Source: Schizophyllum amplum (Eukaryota > Basidiomycota > Agaricomycetes > Agaricales > Schizophyllaceae). From it: a stretch of 64,000 nt of DNA. Positions 23,174 through 33,021 of this stretch are shown one piece after another. The stretch lies in NCBI GenBank assembly GCA_007026445.1, contig VDMD01000024.1:372001-436000 (forward strand), in the 5' to 3' direction. Position 1 is the stretch's first letter. Each line of letters opens with the position of its first letter. Under the pieces are notes generated by a model. That model was not told the origin of the DNA. It searched no databases and saw only the letters and a program-made list of their open reading frames with translations. A program made the position numbers and the translations under genes.

Positions 23174-24853
23174 CTACTCCGTCGGCCCCACTACAAAACT
23201 CGTCACCTGCGGCAGATACGCGCCCGCGGCGAGATCGAGCGTGTATACGTCGTCGTACGCGCCGCCGCCGTTGTACCCGCCGAAGACGAAGATGCGGCTG
23301 TCGGCGAGGATGGCGCCGTGGTAACCCCGTGGGCTGGGCGGTTTGCCGATGATTTGACGCGATTCGTATTGGAGGCCGACTGTGGGTGGAGGGACTGTGA
23401 GGATCGTATAGGGAAGAAAGCGGTGAAGGGGAGTGCGTGAAGGGAAGATGGAGACAAGGGAGTGACTTCGAGGTCTGAATAGATTCGCAGAGATGCAGAG
23501 TAGCAGAGGGGATGCATTCGGCGTGCGAAGAGCATGATGGCCTTGTCGTACACACCTAGGTTCAAGCACAGCATATCGTTCAGATACTCCGATCCATCGT
23601 GGCCGCCATAGATGAAGAGGTAGGACCCAACTCGCGTCGCACTGTGCGATAATCGCCGGTGTGGTTCAGTCAACTTGTTCGTCCGCCATTCAAGCGTGTC
23701 TGTGCGATTGATAAGCAGAGCTTCATAGACTAGCAAACGAAAGTCACCCACCGAGGTTCAAATACCACATGTCCGAGAAGCACTCCTTGCCGTCGCTCCC
23801 ACCGACAACGACCATTATGTTACCAATGAGATTTGCGGTATGGTATCCGCGACAGGACGGTTTCGGGCCTCGGATGGGCACATGCTCCCAGATGTAGTCG
23901 TTCTGAGCCGTGATTTCGAGCGTCCAGACATCGTTGAGCGCCGTCATGCCGTTCCCGCCGCCGAATATCCACGTCTTACCGCGGTAGAGCACGGCAGTGT
24001 GGGCGCGACGGGGAGCGGGTGTGGGCATATCCGGACGCCCAGGTAGCGGCTTCGTCCACCGGCGCGTAGCGGTGTCGAGGACATAGACGTCGTCAAAGTA
24101 GGATGCGCCCTGGCCACCGCCAAAGATCACGATCTTGCGGTCCACGAGCGTTGCTGTGTGCGCACGTAGTGGCGGGGGGATGTCCCCCGCCATCTCCGGA
24201 TGTGTCCACTGCATCGTCTCTAGATAGGGAAGACACGCATGAGCGGGGCACGAGGCCGAGGGAGACGCGCGCGACGCACCGGTATCAAAGAGATAAATGT
24301 CCTTCGCGGACTCCTTGTCATCGCACCCGCCAAACAACCACGCCACGGAATCGATGAGCGTCACGGTGTGCGCGCGCATCGTGCGCATGGGCAGCGTGCC
24401 GTACACGGGCGCGCGGCTCCAGTACATGAGTGTGGGTGCCGCGGGCGCGACATCCTTGTCGTTCGGGAAGCGCGGGGTCATACGATACTTCTGCAGAGGC
24501 ACCTTGGGCGCTTGGGCGCGCTGCACCAGGTTTGATGCGACGGAGGGCGCGCGGCGGACGCCCTCGCGCTCGCTGACGCGCGTCGCGCGGCCCGACTTCT
24601 TCGCGGTGAGCGGGGGCCGCTGGCCCGCGACTGGGGAAGCCGTGGGCGTGGGGATGTTGGCGTTGTTAAATGTGGACGTCGAGGGCGTGGCGGCGTGAGA
24701 CATGTACAGCGGCGTATGGTGGGTGCTCCTGGGAGAGTCCGAGGCTTCTAGACGGTGCTGGCTCATCGGGGACTGGGGCTCAACGTCGGAGGAGTCGTCG
24801 AGGGCGCTGTAGGCGGCAGCGATGAGCGGAGAAGGAGAATACGGCGGGCTCAT
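23174..24853 (-). CDS. Kelch-repeat beta-propeller protein
   Basis: Six Kelch blades can be counted by their GG doublets: HTVTLIDSVAWLFGG, HTATLVDRKIVIFGGGQG, HTAVLYRGKTWIFGGGNG, HTANLIGNIMVVVGG, HSATRVGSYLFIYGG and HGAILADSRIFVFGG. Together they should form one propeller, a protein-interaction platform. The N-terminal 150 residues (MSPPYSPSPLIAAAYS) are Ser/Thr/Pro-rich and presumably disordered. Four exons; junctions read FDT/ETMQW, YLNL/DTLEW and CLNL/VGLQYES. Blades of this kind occur in fungal polarity factors such as Tea1, but the long coiled coil of Tea1 is absent, so I give no specific name. Confidence 0.8.
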
Positions 24854-25057
24854 TGTTCGCGGCTTCGAAGCAAGGATGCGTGGGAGACGACGCGGCAAAC
24901 TCCGCACGACGCTCCCAAGGCCAAGCTCATCATCCACTTCCCGTCCTTATCAGTTTATCCAGGCCTCGCGCCCAAGGGACACAACTCGTGTGTATTCTGA
25001 AGTAGAACATCCGATATTTGTACGTCTTCACATGCTATCAGTGCTACAGCCTTTGCG

Positions 25058-26750
25058 CTAGTCAGCGTCTGACGATCCAGATGTCTCGTGCTCGTACAGA
25101 CGCATATCCCGGTCCTCGATGATCAACTCCACGTCGCCACGAGCCTCCAGTTTACCCAGACGCGTCTTCGCCCCCTCTTTCAGACCGTAGGTCTCACAGG
25201 TGGGCGTTAGAAGGCGAACGATGTGGACGCGCGCTGTAGCCCATTCGCTCCAACCCTCTGGCCATCGCGCTTCGACCAAATCAAGAATCGCCTCTGCCGT
25301 ATACCCGGTATGCGGATCATGATTGTCGATGAACAGAGCATGGAGCAATGGAACGAGAGATAGATGCCCTTTAGCGTTGCGCTTGCCGAGATCTTCCAGG
25401 ATATTCCTTCGCACAATCGTCATGGTCATGTCGAAGCGCAAGGTGCGCAGCGCGGCAAGGATCTGCAGAATCTTGTTCATCTCCTTCCGTGTCATTTTGG
25501 GAACGTCCCAGTTGCAGGTGGTGTATTTCGCAGCCGGAGCGTTCCTTCAGAGACTGTAGAATGGGCGGCAGGACCTTGGCTAAAGCAAGCGCCTTTCCTC
25601 GTCGTCCCACCTGCATGTCGTCCTCATTTATGAAGACGGCAACCTGGGTAGCGCCGAATGCTGAGAGCGCTGGCAAGATGAGCCCTGCCATGAACCTCCC
25701 AGGCCCGCTCTGGATAGCAGGTTTGTCATATCCCTCAACGGTGTTCACGGCGAGGACATGGAGGTCGACCAGATTTGGAAGGGTGTGAGGACCATACAGC
25801 GCACGATATCGTCCCTCGCGTTCTTCTTCGCTCTCGCCGTCGATGCGCTTCTTTGCTTGGTCCTCGTCCTCCTTGGCTTCGACGACGTGCAGTGCACACC
25901 GCAGAACGCGTAGATCAGATATCTCGGGAATGATTTTGTACAGGTCAAGCACGCGGTAGGGCACCTCTGGTAGACGCAAACATGTTAAGGAACTGATTCG
26001 CAATCCAGCCATTCGCAGAAATTGGGGCACCATTAGCGAGAGTTGTGGTGCAATGAAGGATTCCTCGAATTCGTCCATGGAAAAGGATGTCAATCGCGGA
26101 GCGTGTAGGAGGATATCGTTTGTCGTAGAGCCCTGGACCTGCTGTTGACGAAAGAGCTCCCGGAAGTACGCGTGCGCGGTTTTCGCCACATTTGAATTGT
26201 TATCTTCGCCGAGTGAGATGTACACCGTCTCGAGCAACGGTGTCTCTACGTCAGAGAACAAGGGAAGCAGCGGCTCCCTGGAAGTAGTATCGCCCGCGTT
26301 GATACACACGTGCTGAAGGCGTCCCAGATGAGCGGCGAACGGCGCCTGTATGAGCGGCTCCATGCACTTATAGGCCGACGCATCCACGGAGAGCGTCAAA
26401 GGCCGCGCCCCCGACCTTGACAGCAGCTCCGCGTAGTACGTGCGAGCATTGCGCTTCTTCATGTCTGACCCTTCGAACGCGTCGATATCGACGAAGACAA
26501 AGGCGTTTAGCTCCTGGCTTGCGTGCGCAACACCGCGCCAGCGGCGACAGACGCAGCCGAGAAGCGTGGGATAGTCGCGCACATATGCGCGGACCATGTA
26601 CTCGATGAACTGTGCGCCGCTTCCGGGTGTGGGGTCGGCGAGCGCGGGAGGGACGGAGAAGACGAAGATGATGTTGAGCAGTTCGTCAGGGATGCTGTTG
26701 ATGAGACAGTGGGTGGGGGGCCGAAAGCGAGCGCGGGTTGGAAGATGCAT
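25058..26750 (-). CDS. F-box protein A
   Basis: ATG 26750 gives MHLPTRARFRPPTHCL, followed by an F-box-like motif (INSIPDELLNIIFVFSVPP, then CVCRRWRGVAHASQELNAFV), which should bind Skp1 in an SCF ubiquitin ligase. The remaining 450 residues are a leucine-rich recognition region typical of the large basidiomycete F-box families; the target is unknown. A paralog lies at 30872-32823 and aligns along most of the length. The coding frame breaks at the GGG run 25499-25501 (CCC on the coding strand). Dropping one base joins HHLQLGRS to KMTRKEMNKIL and restores exact register with the paralog. After the break the frame runs to TAG 25058, ending HETSGSSDAD. Confidence 0.75.
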
Positions 26751-27130
26751 CGTCGAGAAAGTGATCTCGTGCTGGGCAGACGATGAGCTCTGTGTATACA
26801 GGTCAATGTTGCGCTTTGTTTGCGGCGTTGACGGCGCGTACTTTGTGTCTTCAGGGTAGCGAAAGATGGAAGCCCCCTTTGGAGCCTGACGAAAAACGGT
26901 TGTCGACCTGGCACCGCCGTTGTTTAAGCTCAACTGATGACTGCGGTTTTTCGTGAGGGGGAAAGGAAGGTCTGCGGCGCCGGCCCGTCGCTCTCGCACA
27001 GATCACATGACTGCACTTTGAAAAAGCACAGGGCCTCGTCCTCGCTCGCTGGGGTTCGCCAAATATGTGCGTCTTGGCACCTGATTCGCACGCAGCCTTC
27101 TGAATCTCGAGTTGTGCCCCGGGCTGCCGG
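26751..27130. other. Upstream flank of F-box gene A
   Basis: The frame of F-box A is open for about 250 bp beyond ATG 26750, but the paralog begins at the equivalent of 26750. I therefore treat this as a 5' flank. No other feature is seen before the foldback element. Confidence 0.35.
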
Positions 27131-27343
27131 CACGAGTGGCAGAGCGACCTTTTTGGCGGTAAAAACATGCCTAAAAACATATCTAAAAACACGCCTAGAA
27201 ACACGGCTTTTCTGTAGGCAAAAACAGGTCGTTTTTGACAGTAAAAAGATGTCCAAAACCCACATGTTTTTGTCTGTAAAAAGGGTGTGTTCTCTTATCC
27301 CAAAAACTCCCTTTTCTGCAGCTTAAAACCGCACTTTTTTGGA
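27131..27343 (+). repeat. Left inverted-repeat arm
   Basis: Inverted copy of 27478-27690. Runs of A and T separated by CAC, GCC and similar words give it a composition unlike the surrounding GC-rich DNA. Confidence 0.9.
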
Positions 27344-27477
27344 CGAGGGATTTTGACAGCAGAAAAAACTTGTTTTTACTGACAAAAATGTCCCAGGTCA
27401 TGTTTTTGGCCGTGAAATCAGTACATTTTTATACAAGCATGTTTTCGGCACTAAAAATGGGTTGTTTCTACTCCTCC

Positions 27478-27690
27478 TCCAAAAAAGTGCGGTTTTAAGC
27501 CGCAGAAAAGGGACTTTTTGGGACAAGAGAACACGCCCTTTTCACAGACAAAAACATGTGGGTTTTAGACATCTTTTTACTGCCAAAAACGACCTGTTTT
27601 TGCCTGCAGAAAAGCCGTGTTTCTAGGCGTGTTTTTAGATATGTTTTTAGGCATGTTTTTACCGCCAAAAAGGTCGCTCTGCCACTCGTG
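27478..27690 (-). repeat. Right inverted-repeat arm
   Basis: Inverted copy of 27131-27343 with about nine differences, mainly C/T and G/A. Confidence 0.9.
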
Positions 27691-28132
27691 CGGTGAGAAT
27701 CGAGTAAACATCAAATGGACGGGAGCAATCAACCGTGCGAAATATGTCTTGACAACCATTTTCCTAATTTAGAAGCTCTTGTTCTGTTGTGCCATCATCC
27801 TCGACGGCGCAAAACCCATTGTTCAGGCTCAGCCCGGTACAGGGAGTGTATGACATCGGTCACAGTCGCCAGAGGCTTATTGAGGGGAGCGAGAGCATTG
27901 CAGCACGGTGCTCAAAATACTGTCGTATCACGCGTGCTGGCAGATGTGATACCCCATCAACCCTCCATCACGGATGAAGCACCAGCACCACCCCCGACGC
28001 CTGGCCCTTAGCACCGCAGACGTTTCTTGCTCCCGTCCTCCACCTGCTTTGCGTCGAGGCTCAGAAGCAGGTCTATCCTCACGCTCCTTACGGCGTCCGC
28101 TTGGCTAGCGGTAGCTGTTCCAGCCGGCCCGC

Positions 28133-30282
28133 CATGATTTCCCAGAACTTCACGATCGAGAGCGTTTGCCCCCTCATACACTATGACCCGGCAGATGGCT
28201 GGAGAGAGGGTGACGGTGCAGACGACCCGGAGCTGAACAAGTGCGTAGCAGAATGCTGTGAAGTTCAACCTGTCGCTAACTTGTGTCCAAAGGTACTCGA
28301 ATGGTGCTTTCACGCTAACGAACAAGTCGGGCTCCTCAGCGTCCTTCTCATTCAATGGGAGTGCAGTTTATGTCTACGGGGCGAAGAGGTACGTGCTTTG
28401 AACTGCAAGCAGACAGATGTTGACATTGTTCACAGGAGCAACCATGGTATGCAACGCACTGATTCCCCTCGTCCTCGCATTCAGCTGCTGCACAGGAATA
28501 TACAATGCCGAAATTGACGGCGTAACAACGTCATACAGCGGCAGGGACTCAGCTGGTCAATTCCAGGTCCCCCTGTTTGTCGCTGACTCCCTCGACGATA
28601 CTTTACACACTGTCAAGATAACAAACCAAGAAGACCTCTATCTTGACATTGATTACGTGCGTCTGCACATCCTGCACTCTCAGCCTCTCCTGACATGCCA
28701 TGTAGATCACCTGGACAGCCACTCTGGAAGGGGACTACTCACCGTCGCTTACCACCGCTCAAGATGGCGATACGATGTTCTCCTACACTCCCTCCAACGC
28801 ATGGTCGACTTCCGCAAGCGACATACCCCAAATAGATCGGTTCAATGGCGGAACTGCACAGTGGGTACTCGATATGTCTCTCACCTATCTAACTACGCTC
28901 ACCACATGTGCAGCGGTACGCGGACGGCCGACGCTTCTGTCACCCTTGAGTTCGAGGTACGGCTGCCCTCCCATGTGCATGGATGTCTGACTTATCTCGC
29001 GACAGGGTCAAGCGGTGCGTCTGTACGGTGGTACAGGACCTCAGCGCGGTCCATATGACGTGCAGTTCGATGGCGGCAAGGTGCAGACCTTTAACGCGAC
29101 CAAGCGTGACATCGGCGGGCAGATCCTGCTTTTCTACGCGGACGGGCTTGGCGAAGGCTCGCATAGCTTGCAGTTGACCAACAAGCCTGTCATTGATGGT
29201 GAAGGACTCGCTATCGACTACGTTGTGACCTACAATGTGCGGAACAAGAACGCGACCGACTCTGGAAGTGGCTCGTCAGACGATGAGTCCAGTGGATCAG
29301 ATTCGTCGAGCGGCTCGTGAGTTTTCTCCGTCACTTCCATTATGCTTTCTCATCTTTCTCGCAGGTCACCAAATGCTGGCGCTATCGCTGGGGGTGTGAT
29401 CGGTGCTCTGGCGGGCATTGCAGTCCTCGTGGCGCTCGTTCTCTTCATCCTGCGCAAGCGACAGCGCGAGGTGCAGGCCGAGAAGCGCAAGCTTATACCG
29501 CAGAGCTTCCCCGCTCCCGGATATCCACCATCCCCTGCGGGTCATCCATATCCTACGCGACCTGCTCAGCCACAGTACGGATTACCTCCCTACTTCAGTG
29601 CAAACTCCCCAGCGCAGCCGTACTACGGCGGCAGCAGCCGCTGCAGCCAAATCGCGGCTTTGGTAGTGCGTCAAGCGATGACCAGCAGACGTTCACATCG
29701 TACTACCCCCCGTCAACGGCAACATCATATGCATACAACTCACCCAGCGCAGCCCAAGGGCATGTCTCGCCGGGGACACAGACATATATTGGGAGTTCGC
29801 TCTACACAGCTGGCCCGCCGTACAATGCCAGCGCGAGCCAGCCACCACCACCCCCTCCGCACGATAGTCAACACAGTCCAGTCTCGCACACAATGACGAA
29901 TCCATGGTCAAACGTACGCAGCCCCTCATTCCCTTGCGGCGCAGTGCTAAAGAACACCTAGGACTCGTCCAGCAGGTCAGGAGTCACTAACATCGGGGCC
30001 GCTTTCTACGCGACGAACCGGAGCGATACAGATAGCGCACCGTCACCGACCGCAGGGGTCCCGCCGCCCGTTCCCTATGCTGCGAATTCGAAAATGGTTG
30101 GCGCGACGCTGCCCGCGACAGCGCACGAGTCGCTCGCGCATATGCCGCCCAACGAACTGAACGAACAGCGCATGCATGTTCCGGCCATGCTCAGGACTAT
30201 GGACCGCTTCCTCCGGACTATGCGCAGGTCTTCCGATGACGAGCGACTCAGGTTGAACTCCGGCCACCTACTCATATTGTAA
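28133..30282 (+). CDS. Single-pass membrane protein B (paralog of 18762-20732)
   Basis: It begins MISQNFTIESVCPLIHY and follows paralog A block by block: VYVYGAKR, ITWTATLEGDYSP, RFNGGTAQ, RLYGGTGPQRGPYDVQFDGG, a Ser/Asp-rich linker, a transmembrane helix (GAIAGGVIGALAGIAVLVAL) with a basic patch (RKRQREVQAEKRK), and a Pro-rich tail. The two proteins presumably share location and role at the cell surface. The frame breaks twice: at about 29635-29660, between YYGGSS and QPLQPNRGFGS, and at about 30180. Beyond the second break the paralog frame would end PLPPDYAQVFR at TGA 30239, whereas the frame as read runs on to TAA 30282. The last intron of paralog A is missing here. Confidence 0.65.
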
Positions 30283-30871
30283 ATACGAGGCCCATGTTCT
30301 TCTTACTGGGGGATATTCTGTTGTAACTATTGTATGTTCACACTGGCTTGGCACCTCCTGTCAATAATATGGCTGTGATCTCGACTTCACTTCAATGATG
30401 TCTGAAGATCTGACTCCATGCAGACTCCATGTCCTGTCTGATGCCACCGACATTGGCGCCCTTGTCACGGCACGTGAAATGTGACTGGGCCTGATTATCT
30501 GTTAGCGCGCAAAGCATAAGTACTGAAGTCTAGCGAATATACCACGTACATAGCTGACGTTCACCTTGCGAATAAAGCACGCTCGAGTGTGCCGTGCGGA
30601 CCGGGAGAACCTGAACACAAATTTCTGAAAAGAAAGGAGCGAACACGGTCACATGATACCCGATCGCGTCAACAGGACCAGGCCTTTCACATTCCAAGCT
30701 TGTTCTCGTCTCTCATCGACATCGGCACCAATCTCGATATTCTTGATGGCTTCTGCAGTGTACCAGGACAATTGAAGTACAAGGGATTATAGCTGGTACG
30801 TTGGCCTTCGGCCCACTAAGTGAGCTCCGAATGTGAGATCTGAACACTGGGCTCCAGAGAAGTCGGGAGTC
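30283..30871. other. Intergenic region before F-box gene B
   Basis: No coding frame or motif is seen here, only the 3' flank of membrane protein B and the 5' flank of F-box B. Confidence 0.35.
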
Positions 30872-32823
30872 ATGCGAGGACCTCCTCCGCCTCGGTCGAC
30901 ATGTCTCATTCACGAGCTTTCCGAAGAACTGCTTGCCGCCATCCACGTGCTCTCTATACCCGAGGAGCTCACAGATCCTGGACCCGGCTCCGGCAAGGCG
31001 TTCTTTGCGTACATGCGCCGTAGCAAGTCACTTCAATATCCTCACCTCCTCCGTCGTGTCTGCCGTCGCTGGCACACTCTGGTCACCCGAAACCCCATTC
31101 TATGGTCCTACATCTTTGTCAATGCTATCGATGGAGATGACCACGAGTATCGGCCTGAGCAGTACGAGTTGTCACTCGAACTCTCGAGGGACAGGCCCCT
31201 TGCTTTGGCGTTCGAAGTGGGCGGACTATCATGTCGCACCATCCTGTCGACCGAACCCTTTGCGCGCCACGTACATCGCATGCGGCAGCTGTTCATCAAC
31301 GAACTCGACTACTCCTACAAAGATCCTGTCTTGCCTCTCTTCCCAACCACGGATACACTTGCTCTCGAAGCAATCCGAATTCACACTGTCGGATCTATTT
31401 CTGAGCATGGATCTTATTTCGTGCGTTGAAGCATAGTTGGCGAAACGGGAGAGCTCATCAGAGCAAGCCAGTCCTGCGCAGCGCTCCGCGCCTCACCGAA
31501 TTCACGCTCAGCGGCCTCAGGAGGAATACGGAATGCTACTCGGTCTACCAGATCGGGCGCGCTGGTGTTCAGTGGTCTAATCTGACAGTGTTGCGCCTTC
31601 CGAGCATTCCACGCTGCGCCGTCGACCTCTTCGTGGTCATGTCGTGCGCCTCACGACTCAGAATATTACGATGCACGGTTTTCGGTGAAGCGGAATGCGA
31701 CGAGTTGCGGGAAGAAGAGTCTTACGATGTATTGAGTGAGTCCGAAGACGACTGGTGCGAGGACGACGATGCATCCGATGACGAAGAAGAAGAAGAGGAT
31801 GTCTCCGATCGACAAGATGCCGATGACTGTATCGGTTCCGCCTCAGGTCGCTCTCCAACGGTGGACGATTATGACCGGCGCGCACGGCGTGAACGTAGAC
31901 GCGCAGAGGCTGAGAGACGGGCACAGGAGAAAGAGGAGCTCAAGGCCAAGCGCATGAAGAAAAAGGAGGAGTTCGAACAGCGACAGCGCGCGCTCATGGG
32001 ACCGCATAAGCTAGTCGATCTCGAGGAGCTGCACATTGACGTGGGACACGACGAGGACGAGACATCCGCGTACTCATCGTACACGAACTTTGACGGTACG
32101 AACGACACCCGCACCGGTACCACAAAATTCCTCGACGGTCTCATCGCCCCCGCATTGACAACACTGGTCATCTCCGCCCATGAGCGATTGCATCGTCCTC
32201 CGCGCCTCACCGAGTCGGATTACATGTCCAACGGCGACATTGAGGAGCAGGAAGATGGGTCCGGCCCTTTCCTACTCAAGCCAGCGCTGAAATCGTTCCT
32301 CAAGCGCTCCCGCTGTAAAGTGCGACACCTCTCGCTCGGCCGGCTCTTCATCTCCCTACCTGAGCTCCTCGCCATCGTCAAACGTTGCCGACACTTACAC
32401 TCGCTACACTTGGATCGAACGCTGCGCTTCATGCGAACCTCCCTTGTGGAGGGTTTGACGAAGCGCGTGGGGCGCAAGAACCGCTTCATCGCGCCCACGC
32501 TTCGTCACCTCGTCATCGAGAGCTACGAGCAAAACCTCTACAGCGGGATACGCAACAGCCAAATTCTCGATATGATTGATGCCCGCTGGCCGCCCGGCTG
32601 GAGCGATCTGAGCATCGCATACGTCAAGGTCGTGCATTGCCCTTGCTCCGAATCCGGCGACAAGGAGACTTCCAAGGACGCTGCAGAGGCTCGCATGCGG
32701 AGCAGGCTGGCGAGTGTACAGGCTCGCAAGGATGTTCGACTGGTCATTTCGGACATCAAGCGGTGTGCGGCTCTGCAGAGGGAAATAGACCGCTGGGGAC
32801 TTGATGAGAGCGACTTCCTCTGA
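30872..32823 (+). CDS. F-box protein B (paralog of 25058-26750)
   Basis: ATG 30872 gives MRGPPPPRSTCLIHEL, then an F-box-like motif (LSEELLAAIHVLSIPEEL, then RRVCRRWHTLVTRNPILW). It is probably a Skp1-binding SCF adaptor; the substrate is unknown. The frame breaks at the TTT run 31417-31419: one more T turns GSYF/VR-stop into GSYFRALKHSW, matching AYFRELF in paralog A. Compared with A it carries a charged insertion of roughly 70-90 residues, first acidic (DDWCEDDDASDDEEEEED) and then strongly basic and helical (RRERRRAEAERRAQEKEE), which looks like a coiled coil. The C-terminal half is leucine-rich and ends WGLDESDFL. No intron is needed. Confidence 0.75.
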
Positions 32824-33021
32824 TGCCGCAGAATGTAGATTTCTGGATTCGTATACGACTGAGCGCTGAGCTACCGTACAACGCGACTTCGAGGATAGAC
32901 ATAACCAACTAATATACAATTTCCAGTTCCCTACTGTTACATCTCCAATTGACTGCAGACCGATGTTCTTCGCGCGCGTCCCATGCCTTATTGAAGCTGA
33001 CAAGCTGAGAAGCCGCCGCTC

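Larger units (their letters stand above)
27131..27690. mobile_element. Foldback DNA element with 213 bp terminal inverted repeats (CACTA-like, non-autonomous)
   Basis: The left arm 27131-27343 and the right arm 27478-27690 are inverted copies with about nine mismatches in 213 bp, most of them transitions. They enclose a 134 bp loop. The termini are CACGAGTGGC, and the trinucleotide CGG flanks both ends (27128-27130 and 27691-27693), fitting a 3 bp target-site duplication. Four 12 bp subterminal repeats (27160-27207: TAAAAACATGCC, TAAAAACATATC, TAAAAACACGCC, TAGAAACACGGC) recur in the right arm. A CAC terminus, a 3 bp duplication and subterminal repeats are features of CACTA (CMC) transposons. 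There is no transposase gene, so it would depend on one elsewhere. Confidence 0.8.

Noticed and set aside
22929..23555. 208-codon minus-strand open frame at the end of the Kelch gene
   Set aside because: It overlaps the last Kelch exon in another frame. The Kelch frame has the conserved GG doublets.
27160..27207. Four short tandem repeats that could suggest an array
   Set aside because: The 12 bp units have no spacers and belong to the arms of the foldback element. They are not CRISPR-like, and the genome is eukaryotic.
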